Positions 55,715-64,000 of a DNA stretch of 64,000 bases are shown here, piece by piece. Every line of letters begins with the position of its first letter. Within the stretch, counting starts at the first letter, position 1. Position numbers and translations under genes: made by a program. The stretch comes from Scytonema sp. UIC 10036 (lineage in GTDB: Bacteria; Cyanobacteriota; Cyanobacteriia; Cyanobacteriales; Nostocaceae), in the NCBI RefSeq assembly GCF_009725235.1, contig NZ_WJFC01000020.1, forward strand, positions 1-64,000, in the 5' to 3' direction. The notes below the pieces were generated by a model. The model searched no databases and had not been told where the DNA came from. It saw nothing but the letters and a program-made list of their open reading frames with translations.

Positions 55715-56413
55715 ATGGCATCTATATCAGAAAATAAGCAAAATCAAAGTAAAACAGAAGCCAGTGAAACCGAACGTTGGGCTTCATTGCTTGGCGGTAG
55801 TGCAATGGTATTAATGGGTTTAAGCCAACGTTCCTTAAGAGGGGTACTTATGGCTGTAGCGGGTGGTGGTCTGATCTATCAGGGTGCAACAAAACAAAGT
55901 ACGCTTCAGCAAGCACAACAAGCAATAGGCATGACTCAACAAGCGATTAAAGTTGAAAAAACCGTGACTATTGATAAGCAAGCAGATGAACTTTATCGTT
56001 TCTGGCACGACTTTGAAAATCTCCCCAGATTCATGAAGCATCTCAAATCCGTAAAGGTGTACGATGCAAAACGTTCTCATTGGATAGCCACTGCACCTTT
56101 AGGTGGAAGCGTGGAATGGGATGCAGAAATTCTAGAAGACCGGGAAAATGCATTTATTTCTTGGGCTTCAGTAGAAGGAGCAGATATTGATAACTCTGGT
56201 TTTGTTCGCTTTAAATCAGCACCCGGTAACCGTGGGACTGAGGTCAAGGTAGTCATTGAATATTTTCCACCGGGCGGGGCGCTGACAGCAACTTTCGCTA
56301 AACTCTTTGGTGAAGAACCAGAACAGCAAATTGGTGACGATCTGCGCCGTTTCAAAATGTTGATGGAAGCAGGCGAAATTGCTACCACAGAGGGACAACC
56401 TAGAGGAAAATGA
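55715..56413 (+). CDS. SRPBCC-family protein with N-terminal hydrophobic region
   Basis: The 232-residue protein has two weak hydrophobic segments near residues 25-60 ('SLLGGSAMVLMGL', 'GVLMAVAGGGLIYQG'), then a START/SRPBCC domain from about 85 ('DKQADELYRFWHDFENLPRF', 'WDAEILEDRENAFISWASVEG', 'GNRGTEVKVVIEYFPPGG'). Such proteins bind lipids or aromatic compounds; ligand unknown. AAAGGAGAA precedes ATG 55715. Confidence 0.88.
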   Translation: MASISENKQNQSKTEASETERWASLLGGSAMVLMGLSQRSLRGVLMAVAGGGLIYQGATKQSTLQQAQQAIGMTQQAIKVEKTVTIDKQADELYRFWHDFENLPRFMKHLKSVKVYDAKRSHWIATAPLGGSVEWDAEILEDRENAFISWASVEGADIDNSGFVRFKSAPGNRGTEVKVVIEYFPPGGALTATFAKLFGEEPEQQIGDDLRRFKMLMEAGEIATTEGQPRGK

Positions 56414-56520
56414 AGAAATTATGAATGATAAATTATGAATTATGAAAATAAAAAATAATTCATAATTTATCATTCATAATTTACAATTTCCCCATTCATA
56501 ATTCATAATTCATAATTCAT
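56414..56520. repeat. Inverted heptamer arrays (AATTATG / CATAATT)
   Basis: Units of AATTATGAAT and inverted ATTCATAATT alternate across the whole 107 bp gap and reach the ATG of the next gene without a ribosome site. Confidence 0.88.
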
Positions 56521-57690
56521 ATGAAAGCAGTCTGTTGGTACGGTGCTAATGATGTACGGGTAGAGAATGTACCAGATCCAACAATTCTTAACCCCCGTGA
56601 TGCAATTCTCAAAATCACATCAGCAACTATATGTGGTTCCGATCTACATATATATGACGGCTATATCCCAACGATGAAAGCAGGTGACATTATTGGTCAC
56701 GAGTTTATGGGAGAAGTTGTTGATGTTGGTCGTGAAGTTAAGAAGTTAAAAAAGGGCGATCGCGTTGTAGTATCTTCAATCATCGGATGCGGTCAATGCC
56801 ACTACTGTCAACAACAGAAGTGGTCGCTGTGCGATAATTCCAACCCCAACGGTTGGATAAATGACAAGTTATTTGGTTTTGGTACAGCAGGAATTTTTGG
56901 CTATTCTCATGCTTTCGGTGGTTATGCAGGAGCTTTCGCCGAATACATACGAGTACCGTTTGCTGACTACGGTGCTGTACAAGTTCCAGAAGGTATTCCT
57001 GATGAAAAAATACTGCCTATTTCCGATGCTTTCCCCACTGGTTACATGGGAGCAGAAATGTGCAATATTTCTCCTGGAGACACCGTAGCTGTTTGGGGTG
57101 CAGGTCCCGTAGGTCTGTTCGCCATGAAAAGCGCCTATATGCTGGGTGCAGAAAGAGTGATTGCCATTGACCGAGTCCCCGAACGGCTCCATATGGCTCA
57201 AGAATTCGCTAATGCGGAAACTATTAACTATGAAGAAATTAGTGCAGGCGATGCTCTTAAAGAAATGACAGGCGGACGTGGTGCTGATGCTTGTATCGAT
57301 GCTGTTGGGCTTGAAGCACACGGTATGGGTTTAGAAGGATTTTACGATGAAGCCAAGCAAGCAGTGAGATTAGAAACAGATCGTCCCCACGTGCTGCGCG
57401 AGATGATTTTGGCTTGTCGAAAAGGCGGAATATTGTCAATTATGGGTGTTTATGCGGGATTTGTAGACAAAATACCTATGGGTGCAGCTATGAACAAAGC
57501 CCTGACATGGAAAATGGGGCAAATGTTCGGTCAAAAATATATGCCCATGTTGGTGGATCGGGTTCTTAATAACGAAGTCGATCCATCCCGTGTTTTCACC
57601 CATCGCTTACCCCTAGAGGAAGCAAAGCAGGGCTTTGAACTGTTTAAACATAAGAAAGATAACTGTGTCAAAGTTCTGTTGAAACCATAA
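56521..57690 (+). CDS. Zinc-dependent alcohol dehydrogenase (formaldehyde-dehydrogenase-like), copy 1
   Basis: The 389-residue protein has 'CGSDLHIYDGYIP' (catalytic zinc Cys), 'GHEFMGEVVDVG' (His/Glu), structural-zinc 'CGQCHYCQQQKWSLC', and an NAD-binding 'VWGAGPVGLFAM'. The insert 'LFGFGTAGIFGYSHAFGGYAG' is typical of glutathione-independent formaldehyde dehydrogenase relatives. A close paralogue is at 58620. The start follows an AATTCAT array, with no ribosome site. Confidence 0.93.
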   Translation: MKAVCWYGANDVRVENVPDPTILNPRDAILKITSATICGSDLHIYDGYIPTMKAGDIIGHEFMGEVVDVGREVKKLKKGDRVVVSSIIGCGQCHYCQQQKWSLCDNSNPNGWINDKLFGFGTAGIFGYSHAFGGYAGAFAEYIRVPFADYGAVQVPEGIPDEKILPISDAFPTGYMGAEMCNISPGDTVAVWGAGPVGLFAMKSAYMLGAERVIAIDRVPERLHMAQEFANAETINYEEISAGDALKEMTGGRGADACIDAVGLEAHGMGLEGFYDEAKQAVRLETDRPHVLREMILACRKGGILSIMGVYAGFVDKIPMGAAMNKALTWKMGQMFGQKYMPMLVDRVLNNEVDPSRVFTHRLPLEEAKQGFELFKHKKDNCVKVLLKP

Positions 57691-57812
57691 AGTTTGTTGG
57701 TTGTTGGTTGTTGGTTGTTAGTTGTTGGTTGTTAGTTGTTATTAGAACTACTAACCAGTAACCACTAACCACTAACCCCTAACCACTAACCACTAACTAC
57801 TAACCACTAACC
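57691..57812. repeat. Inverted heptamer arrays (GTTGTTG/GTTAGTT and CCACTAA)
   Basis: About eight GGTTGTT/AGTTGTT units are followed by about ten ACTAACC units. A long hairpin is possible. AGGAGGAAA-like TGGAGGAA follows before the next gene. Confidence 0.88.
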
Positions 57813-57839
57813 AAATTCTGATTATTTTGGAGGAAATGC

Positions 57840-58487
57840 ATGAAACGCTTACATCAAATTTTGACAGTTTTTTTGGTAGCATTGACCTTTTTTGTCATGC
57901 AAGCTTTTGGCTACAGTACATTACAAGCGCAAGCCGATCAAACTGTAACTAGCCCAGAGGGTATTTACTATAAAGCAGTACCCGGAGAAGCACGCAATGT
58001 TAACAGTACTGACAAGCTCAGAACTATTGATAACAATAATGTGGACAACACAAATAACAACAGCAATGGCAACGATCTGATTGAAAATGCCAGAAAAAGC
58101 TTGAAAGAAACTGCTGATAATGTCCGTGAAACAGTTTCTCGGAGTGTTAATGATGCTGCCCAAAATATGGGTGATAACGTGAAAACTCCAGAAGGTCTTT
58201 ATTACAAATCAACACCTAATGCGGGTAACTATAGCAATAGCGATCGCTACTCCCAAAATTCCGGTAGTGCAGGTAACTATAGCAATAGCGATCGCTACTC
58301 CCAAAATTCTGGAAATCCTTTAAAAGATGCTGCTGAGAATGTTCGGGAAAAGCTCAATTTAGATGAAGAACTTCCTCGTAGTACAAAGGAATTTTTGAAT
58401 TCAACTGAAAAGAGAGTTGAAAAAACAGTTAAACCAATTACTCAAACCCCAGAAGGTTACTATCAAGTACCTCCTCGCGTCCGGTAA
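57840..58487 (+). CDS. Secreted low-complexity protein with 'PEGxYY' motifs
   Basis: The 215-residue protein has a signal peptide ('ILTVFLVALTFFVMQAFG') and three spaced motifs 'SPEGIYYKAVPG', 'TPEGLYYKSTPN' and 'TPEGYYQVPP'. Between them lie Asn/Ser-rich regions, helices with 'DAAENVREKL' and a duplicated 'AGNYSNSDRYSQNSG' whose DNA carries GCGATCGC. It is probably a periplasmic or extracellular stress protein; family not known to me. TGGAGGAAATG precedes the start. Confidence 0.78.
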   Translation: MKRLHQILTVFLVALTFFVMQAFGYSTLQAQADQTVTSPEGIYYKAVPGEARNVNSTDKLRTIDNNNVDNTNNNSNGNDLIENARKSLKETADNVRETVSRSVNDAAQNMGDNVKTPEGLYYKSTPNAGNYSNSDRYSQNSGSAGNYSNSDRYSQNSGNPLKDAAENVREKLNLDEELPRSTKEFLNSTEKRVEKTVKPITQTPEGYYQVPPRVR

Positions 58488-58491
58488 TTAG

Positions 58492-58566
58492 GGATTAGGG
58501 AGTAGGGAGTAGGGAGTAGGGAGTAAGAATTTCCCATATCCCACTCCCTATTCCCCATTGCCCATC
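58492..58566. repeat. Inverted arrays (GGGAGTA / TCCCTAT)
   Basis: Four to five AGGGAGT units are followed by inverted TCCCACTCCCTATTCCCC. It lies between the secreted protein and the second dehydrogenase. Confidence 0.85.
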
Positions 58567-58619
58567 AACAAAGAGGAAACTCCGAGTTCCTTATTCCCAG
58601 ATAACAAAGGACTATTGAC

Positions 58620-59789
58620 ATGAAAGCAGTTTGCTGGCAAGGTGCTAATAAAGTACAAGTTGAAACAGTACCAGATCCAAAAATTTTGAATCCGCGTGAC
58701 GCCATTGTCAAAATTACCTCAACAGCAATCTGTGGATCTGACCTACACCTTTACAATGGCTTTATCCCTACTATGGAAAAGGGTGACATTCTCGGTCACG
58801 AATTTATGGGAGAAATTGTTGAAATTGGGAGTGAAGTCAAGAAAGTCAAGATAGGCGATCGCGTTGTTGTTCCTTTTACTATCTCCTGTGGTAACTGCTT
58901 TTTCTGCCAACGGGATTTATGGTCGCTGTGCGATAACTCCAACCCTAATGGCTGGATGATAGAAAAACTTATGGGATATTCACCATCTGGTCTATTTGGC
59001 TACTCCCATTTATTTGGTGGTTATGCAGGCGGTCAAGCAGAGTATGCTAGAGTGCCATTTGCTGATGTGGGGTTGTTCAAAATTCCTGATGGATTAACGG
59101 ACGAGCAAGTCTTATTTTTAACTGATATTTTTCCAACAGGTTACATGGCAGCAGAAAACTGCAACATCAAACCCGGTGATATTGTCGCCGTTTGGGGTTG
59201 CGGACCCGTTGGACAATTTGCTATCAAGAGTGCTTATATGCTAGGTGCCGAGAGAGTGATTGCCATCGATCACATTCCCGAACGCTTGCAAATGGCACAA
59301 GAACAAGGCAAAGCAGAAGTCTTAAACTACGAAGAAGTTAACGTTGGTGATGTCCTGAAAGAAATGACAGGCGGGCGAGGTCCCGATGCAGTGATTGATG
59401 CTGTAGGACTAGAAGCCCACGGAACAGATTTTATAGCATTCCACGACCGAGTCAAACAAATAGTACGTCTGGAAACAGACAGACCAAGCGCATTAAGACA
59501 GGTAATTCTCAGTTGCAGTAAAGGCGGTCATGTTTCCATTCCTGGTGCTTATGGTGGCTTTCTAGACAAAATCCCTATGGGAGCAGCTATGAACAAAGGC
59601 TTGACGTTCAAGTCGGGACAAACACACGTACATAAGTACTTGCGTCCCTTACTCGAACACATTCAAAATGGCGGCATCGATCCCACCTTTATCATTACCC
59701 ATCGTTTGCCTTTAGACCAGGCACCCCACGGATACGAAATTTTCAAGCACAAAAAAGACAATTGCATCAAGGTTGTACTTAAACCGTAA
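58620..59789 (+). CDS. Zinc-dependent alcohol dehydrogenase, copy 2
   Basis: The 389-residue protein has the same length and layout as the gene at 56521: '[13 protein letters not shown]', '[12 protein letters not shown]', '[15 protein letters not shown]', '[12 protein letters not shown]'. The two are obvious paralogues differing throughout, so the duplication is old. Catalytic and structural zinc residues are all present. Different substrate or regulation is likely. The stop merges into a TAATGGC array. Confidence 0.93.
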   Translation: MKAVCWQGANKVQVETVPDPKILNPRDAIVKITSTAICGSDLHLYNGFIPTMEKGDILGHEFMGEIVEIGSEVKKVKIGDRVVVPFTISCGNCFFCQRDLWSLCDNSNPNGWMIEKLMGYSPSGLFGYSHLFGGYAGGQAEYARVPFADVGLFKIPDGLTDEQVLFLTDIFPTGYMAAENCNIKPGDIVAVWGCGPVGQFAIKSAYMLGAERVIAIDHIPERLQMAQEQGKAEVLNYEEVNVGDVLKEMTGGRGPDAVIDAVGLEAHGTDFIAFHDRVKQIVRLETDRPSALRQVILSCSKGGHVSIPGAYGGFLDKIPMGAAMNKGLTFKSGQTHVHKYLRPLLEHIQNGGIDPTFIITHRLPLDQAPHGYEIFKHKKDNCIKVVLKP

Positions 59790-59876
59790 TGGCTAATAGC
59801 TAATGGCTAATGGCTAATGGTCAATCGCAATTAGCAATTAGCAATTAGCAATTAGCAATTAGCAATTAGCAATAAA
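59789..59876. repeat. Inverted heptamer arrays (TAATGGC / AATTAGC)
   Basis: Five GCTAATG units and six inverted AATTAGC units fill the gap up to 3 bp before the next ATG. It is the same flavour as the array at 54364-54462. Confidence 0.9.
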
Positions 59877-59878
59877 TT

Positions 59879-61063
59879 ATGTTTGATTCCTTCAGAAGAG
59901 AACTTTCTCGCCGCAATCTTTTACATAAAGCAGGTTTTGGCTTTATGGCAGTTGGTGTCACTGGGGCAATCGGGTACATTATTAAACCATCTCGGACTCT
60001 AGCCCAAGCTGCACCCGCACCATCTAAAGAACCTTCTTTGCCTCCTGAGAAAAAGCTGGGATGGGCAGTTGTAGGGTTAGGTAAGTTTGCTACCGAACAA
60101 ATCATGCCTTCATTTGCTGAGTGCAAAAGGTCAAAGTTAGTTGCTTTAGTAAGTGGCGATCGCGCCAAAGCAGAAAAGTATGCACAGCAATACGGCATCA
60201 ACTCAAAAAATATTTACGATTATCAGAACTACGATAATCTTCGCAATAACCCAGAGGTAGATGTAGTTTATATTATCTTACCCAACGGGCTACACGCCGA
60301 ATACAGTATTCGTGGCGCACAGGCAGGTAAGCATGTCATGTGTGAAAAGCCGATGGCAAACACTGTCGAAGAATGCCAAGCAATGATTGACGCTGCCAAA
60401 AAAGCAAACCGCAAGTTAATGATTGCTTATCGCGCTCAGTACGAACCCTACAATCTAGCTGCCATTCAACTGGCTCAAAGTGGTAAACTGGGAAAATTAA
60501 AAGTTGTTACTTCTGACCACGGACGTATTCTTGACCCCAAAGACCCTGCAGACGTTTGGCGCATGGACAAAAAACTAGCAGGTGGAGGTTCCCTTTATGA
60601 TATAGGTATTTACAGTTTACAAGCTGCAAGATACATTACAAGAGAAGAACCTACAGAAATTACTGCCTTCACCTACAGCACTCCAGGTGACCCCCGTTTC
60701 CGTCAGGTTGAAGAAAACGTTAACTTCTCGTTGCGCTTTCCGAGTGGTGTACTGGCTAACTGTACCTCCAGTTATGGTTACTCCAGTACCAAGCGCATTC
60801 AAGTTTTTGGGTCTGAAGCAGTTTTGGAATTAGATCCAGCTACAGACTACTATCAACATCGCCTGTATATTAGCCGAAATAACCGTAGAGAAGAGCAAAA
60901 CATTGAAGAGAAAAACCAATTTGCTCTAGAAATAGATCACCTTTCTGAGTCCATTATGACGAACAAGCAGCCTAAAACTCCCGGTGAAGAAGGCTTGCAA
61001 GATGTCAAACTCATGAACCTAATTTACCAAGCAGCTCGTACAGGCGAAAAGGTAAAAGTTTGA
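59879..61063 (+). CDS. Gfo/Idh/MocA-family oxidoreductase with Tat signal
   Basis: The 394-residue protein begins with a twin-arginine signal 'ELSRRNLLHKAGFGFMAVG', then a Rossmann domain ('WAVVGLGKFATEQIMPSF') and the family motif 'CEKPMANTVEE' with the catalytic Lys. The C-terminal part has 'GGGSLYDIGIYSLQAARY'. It is probably a periplasmic NADP-linked sugar or polyol dehydrogenase, exported folded with cofactor. A repeat array takes the place of the ribosome site. Confidence 0.92.
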   Translation: MFDSFRRELSRRNLLHKAGFGFMAVGVTGAIGYIIKPSRTLAQAAPAPSKEPSLPPEKKLGWAVVGLGKFATEQIMPSFAECKRSKLVALVSGDRAKAEKYAQQYGINSKNIYDYQNYDNLRNNPEVDVVYIILPNGLHAEYSIRGAQAGKHVMCEKPMANTVEECQAMIDAAKKANRKLMIAYRAQYEPYNLAAIQLAQSGKLGKLKVVTSDHGRILDPKDPADVWRMDKKLAGGGSLYDIGIYSLQAARYITREEPTEITAFTYSTPGDPRFRQVEENVNFSLRFPSGVLANCTSSYGYSSTKRIQVFGSEAVLELDPATDYYQHRLYISRNNRREEQNIEEKNQFALEIDHLSESIMTNKQPKTPGEEGLQDVKLMNLIYQAARTGEKVKV

Positions 61064-61066
61064 ACA

Positions 61067-61150
61067 ATGGTTAGTGGTTAGTTGTTAGTGGTTAGTAGTT
61101 ATTTGTTTTTCTACTAACAACTAACCACTAACCACTAACTCCTAACCCTA
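61067..61150. repeat. Inverted heptamer arrays (TTAGTGG / CCACTAA)
   Basis: Five GTTAGTG units and five inverted ACTAACC units lie between the oxidoreductase and cupin genes. TTGAGGAAA follows as ribosome site. Confidence 0.88.
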
Positions 61151-61164
61151 TTGAGGAAACAAAT

Positions 61165-61506
61165 ATGCCAGATACAACTGTTAAGAAAATAGATTCAGCT
61201 CATTCCCCTAAAGGTGAACAAGGTCAAAAGTACCTTGCTTCTGGTAAGACTGTTTCAATGCGTCTTTGGGAAAACGAACAACCCAATGAACCCAAAGAAC
61301 CAACTTCAAGAGAATATGAAACTGTTGGTTATGTCATTAGCGGTCGGGCTGAGTTGCACATTGAAGGACAAGTGATTTTGCTAGAGCCTGGAAATTCCTG
61401 GGTCGTACCAAAGGGATCGTCTCACACCTACAAAATCTTAGAATCATTCACTGCTGTTGAAGCAACTAGTCCACCCGCTCAAGTCCATGGAAGGGATGAG
61501 AACTAA
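61165..61506 (+). CDS. Cupin-domain protein
   Basis: The 113-residue single-domain cupin has 'YETVGYVISGRAELHIEGQ', 'LEPGNSWVVPKGSSHTYKI', and two His-poor cupin motifs, so metal binding is uncertain. It ends the stress cluster. Likely a small-molecule-binding or isomerase-like protein; function unknown. Confidence 0.88.
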   Translation: MPDTTVKKIDSAHSPKGEQGQKYLASGKTVSMRLWENEQPNEPKEPTSREYETVGYVISGRAELHIEGQVILLEPGNSWVVPKGSSHTYKILESFTAVEATSPPAQVHGRDEN

Positions 61507-61599
61507 GAAACTTCTAAGTCGGCTACAAATGCAAATATTATATTCCCTAACCTGTTGACTTCTTAAAAAACCTGGTTTTTGGGATGAGTGTACTTCTTT

Positions 61600-61680
61600 T
61601 CTTCTCTTAGTGCTCTGGTGCGCCCTCTGCGGTTTAATAATATTTTTGAACCGCAGAGGCGCAGAGGACGCAGAGGAAAG
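61600..61680. repeat. MITE-like palindrome (ACCGCAGAGG), copy 1
   Basis: GTGCTCTGGTGCGCCCTCTGCGGTTT and the inverted AACCGCAGAGGCGCAGAGGAC arms flank an AT-rich centre. Arms are shown in part only. An inverted second copy lies at 61976-62056. A short GGGCGGCAATGCCTTGCGCC palindrome follows at 61691. Confidence 0.8.
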
Positions 61681-61975
61681 AGTTGGTAGGGGCGGCAATG
61701 CCTTGCGCCCCTATGGCTGTGGTCTATTTACCTGAAAATGGCTGAAAAAGAGATTATAACGGTTTTCAATTGGGTACAATACATAAAAAAGTTATGGAAC
61801 CGCAGCCTGTAGCTGCGGTTAATTATTCTAAAGTAGACTCCACCACTAGCAATCCAAGCGATCGCATAGAGGTAACTTTACCACCATTTGCCTTTGATAT
61901 GAGAAAATAAGGCGATCGCAAAAACTGCATACCCCCTTAGAGGGTGATAAATAAGAATAATACTAACAAAACTCT

Positions 61976-62056
61976 TCTTTCCTCTGCGTCCTCTGCGTCT
62001 CTGCGGTTAAAAAATAATTTATATAACCGCAGAGGGCGCACCAGAGCACAGAGAGG
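61976..62056. repeat. MITE-like palindrome (ACCGCAGAGG), copy 2, inverted
   Basis: The sequence is close to the reverse complement of 61600-61680. The two copies bracket about 295 bp without a gene. Confidence 0.8.
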
Positions 62057-62080
62057 TTGATAACAAATAATAAGTAACCA

Positions 62081-62498
62081 ATGAACCACTTTTATCTGAA
62101 AATTCAAAAAGTTGATAAAACTTGTTTGTTTGAACTGTCGTGGGGTAAGAGTCAGCATATCACGGCTGAACTTTTTTATCCAGAAACCATTATATTGTCT
62201 TACAAAGAATGGCAAAAAACTTATTGTAATTTCTACAGCAACCAATCGCGAGGAAAAGTCATAGACTAAGGAATTATTGCTCCACCTCCTGTAGATTGGC
62301 AAGCACAATTAGTGAAATCAGAAGCAAAGTTTTTATATGAATTTCATCAATGGTTACGCAATAAAGAATTTGTGTAATCAGTAGACAACAGTAAGATTTT
62401 TGTATAAGCCCAGTGAAAAATGGGGTACTCCACGTTATGCAGCAGTAGTAGTACGCTCGTCCGGAGAACCGAAGTGGGTAGACTTGGGCGAAGCCTAA
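62081..62498 (+). pseudogene. Decayed CHAT-domain protein gene (two fragments)
   Basis: From ATG 62081 the frame encodes 'QKVDKTCLFELSWGKSQ' and 'LSYKEWQKTYCNFYSNQSRG', meets TAA at 62267-62269, then continues in the same frame 'GIIAPPPVDWQAQL...YEFHQWLRNKEFV' to 62377. This matches the N-terminal region of cyanobacterial CHAT proteins. A second fragment (62409-62498) encodes 'EKWGTPRYAAVVVRSSGEPK', which belongs much later in such proteins. A nonsense codon and a large internal deletion have destroyed the gene. Confidence 0.75.
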
Positions 62499-62989
62499 TA
62501 AATTTTCAGCATTGGCTTTAGGGTTAATCGTAATTGTTCCGAATACCAAAATGGCGATCGCTTTTAGTAAATTTTAAAAAATAGTGATTCTCATTACAAA
62601 GACAAGATAATTGGGCAATCAGCTAGACAAGAAGAAATGCTTGGTTGAAAGCGATCGCTAAACTCAATTTTTTAGCATAAATTACAAATTTGTATTTGAA
62701 AAGGGAGTATTGTGTTTATACACAAGAAACTGTTTTTTGTGTATAAAATACTGTTAAATTTTGTCGATCTACGTAGATTGAGCGTTGCTCACCCTACAAA
62801 GTCAGATACAAATTTGCCCTTGTATATGACAGCAACGCGTGAATTAGAGGTGCTAATACTTACGATTGTCATGTGTAGTCTTTCCGGTGCGATCGCTTCG
62901 GCGCAAGCTGTACCCAGCTTATCGCAACTCGCAAGTACCGCTCTACCGCTCGGGCGGATATGTTTTAAAATGTGGGGAATGTGCTAATT
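62499..62989. other. Gap without a clear gene; possible Fur-like box
   Basis: ATAGTGATTCTCATTACAAA at 62581-62600 resembles half of a Fur box. A short frame at 62828-62987 starts 'MTATRELEVLILTIVMC' and looks like a signal peptide but ends quickly, so I do not call it a gene. Confidence 0.3.
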
Positions 62990-64000
62990 ATGAACGTTTC
63001 CAGGGATTTACCAACTGCGAGCTTACCATTTTTGACTGGTTCACAAACTAACGATCGTATTTTGTCAAGCAAGCACGCACTTCTGACATTAAGTCACTAT
63101 TCTCTTTCATCGCATTGCTTTACTCTTAGTCACAGCACTACATCAGTCACCTCTCAAGAATTTGTGAGTAAAGACATTGCTCAAGAGCAAAGTCAAACTC
63201 AAAGGGTATTACCTGGTGAAATAGCAGGAGATATTGCTAATTGGGGATTAAGAGAAAATGGCAGTGAAGCTAAACCAAGATATTATAAAGATGGTGTTCA
63301 TTTCTACCGTTTTGATGCAAACGGGCGAACCAACCAGGGTATTGAATACGCAAAAGAGACAATCCTAGTCATTCATGGTTGGAAAAACTCGTCTGACGAT
63401 GAGATTTTTAGCCGTTTACAGCGAGAACTGGCTAAACAGAACCCTTCCAAACAAATCCTAGCTCTAGATTGGCGAGAGCCAGCAAATCACGATGAAGACA
63501 AGGGACTAAAACCTAATTATACATCAGGTTCTGTTGCTCCAGTTGCTCAATGGGCTGCTAGAACTCTCAACACCCTGGAAATAACAGGTCAGCAATTGAG
63601 CCTTGTAGGCTTTAGTCTGGGAGCATATGTTGCTGCTGAAATTGGCTTTCTTTTGGGCAAAGTTGCTCATCTCACAGCCTTAGATCCTGCTTATGAAGCT
63701 AGTACTTATGATATTGATGGCAATTATTTTGGTAACCAAAGTCCTAAGCCATTTGGAGATGTTGCATACCAATCTCTAGCAATAGTCGTGTCAGACGAAA
63801 GTGGCGGTTTTGCTGGTGATAACAACCATGCGGCTACTGCCAATAATTCTTTTCTATTACGTTTTCGTGGGGATAATTGGAATGAGTATGAGCGGAATGT
63901 AAAATATCACGGTGCAGTAGTAGAAGTGTATACAGATTTCATTGCCCGCGATCGCACCCTACCTGCTTTTGAATCGAATCGCTTCGACAATAATGCAGGA
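62990..64000 (+). CDS. Lipase-like alpha/beta hydrolase, 3' end beyond the window
   Basis: The frame is open for 337 codons to the last base of the window. It has 'ETILVIHGWKNSSDDEIF' (oxyanion strand and turn), nucleophile elbow 'GFSLGAY', acid 'ALDPAYEAS', and later 'NNHAATANNSF'. This is the pattern of PF00151-type lipases, which in cyanobacteria are often followed by calcium-binding repeats; the window ends at that point. The N-terminal 90 residues are Ser/Thr-rich and unassigned. ATG 62990 is the first start. Confidence 0.82.
   Translation, partial: MNVSRDLPTASLPFLTGSQTNDRILSSKHALLTLSHYSLSSHCFTLSHSTTSVTSQEFVSKDIAQEQSQTQRVLPGEIAGDIANWGLRENGSEAKPRYYKDGVHFYRFDANGRTNQGIEYAKETILVIHGWKNSSDDEIFSRLQRELAKQNPSKQILALDWREPANHDEDKGLKPNYTSGSVAPVAQWAARTLNTLEITGQQLSLVGFSLGAYVAAEIGFLLGKVAHLTALDPAYEASTYDIDGNYFGNQSPKPFGDVAYQSLAIVVSDESGGFAGDNNHAATANNSFLLRFRGDNWNEYERNVKYHGAVVEVYTDFIARDRTLPAFESNRFDNNAG

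Noticed and set aside
57691..57812. Heptamer arrays as CRISPR or as promoters
   Set aside because: The units are 7 bp, directly abutting and inverted in the second half; there are no spacers or cas genes in the window.
62581..62600. Fur box controlling the lipase-like gene
   Set aside because: Only about half of the consensus is present and the distance to the gene is over 380 bp; kept only as a note.
62828..62987. Signal-peptide-like short frame as a secreted protein gene
   Set aside because: The similarity to a signal peptide ends after about 25 residues and the rest has no structure; support is too weak.

Overview
The window looks like chromosome (or a large plasmid) of a filamentous, probably heterocystous, cyanobacterium. 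Evidence: frequent HIP1 octamers (GCGATCGC), heptanucleotide repeat arrays and palindromic repeats in most gaps, two helical carotenoid proteins, a di-haem cytochrome, DUF1802, DUF2267 and DUF6335 proteins, and CHAT-protein debris. I cannot name the species. I saw no rRNA, tRNA or CRISPR array.

Region 1 (1-6.8 kb) is the most interesting part. The end of a VMAP-C protein, a MoxR-type AAA+ ATPase and a vWA protein fused to an FGE (formylglycine-generating-enzyme-like) domain form a three-part NTP-dependent conflict system. Directly downstream is a complete diversity-generating retroelement (DGR): avd, a DGR-type reverse transcriptase and a template repeat (TR, 6685-6808). The TR matches the last 124 bases of the FGE coding region (variable repeat, VR, 4334-4457). 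Twelve of 16 mismatches fall on TR adenines. The DGR therefore appears to diversify the C-terminal lectin-fold surface of the conflict-system protein.

Region 2 (6.9-22.6 kb) is a stack of nested mobile DNA. An intact IS1-family element lies 98 bp past the TR, and its uninterrupted target site survives at 22505. A RelE/ParE-like toxin-antitoxin pair follows. Next comes a group II intron whose maturase ORF is split inside the reverse-transcriptase core by a second, complete group II intron (a twintron). Then come two tandem Tn554-like recombinase modules, the second truncated and frameshifted, and an IS605-type tnpA/tnpB pair. The TnpB pieces on either side of the Tn554-like block suggest that one IS605 element once spanned about 8.6-22.3 kb and took in the other elements. 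A short relic of an FGE gene plus the TR 3' flank, and a fragment of a DUF1156 methylase gene, sit at 22.3-22.6 kb.

Region 3 (22.7-51.7 kb) is ordinary accessory and housekeeping chromosome: a WD40 protein, msrA, a DMT transporter, a Rieske protein, selD, a MocR-type regulator, a Fic protein, SH3b and L,D-transpeptidase envelope proteins, an alpha/beta hydrolase, a divergent GNAT/MarR pair with twin operators, aroE with a DOPA-dioxygenase-like gene, an IS607 recombinase beside a truncated PIN toxin, a di-haem cytochrome and two helical carotenoid proteins.

Region 4 (51.9-61.5 kb) resembles a stress or desiccation cluster: DUF6335, DUF2267, a PfpI/ferritin-like fusion, an SRPBCC protein, two paralogous zinc alcohol dehydrogenases, a secreted protein, a Tat-exported Gfo/Idh/MocA oxidoreductase and a cupin. 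Most gaps hold an inverted pair of heptamer arrays, each gap with its own flavour. The right end holds CHAT-protein debris and the start of a lipase-like gene that runs off the window.
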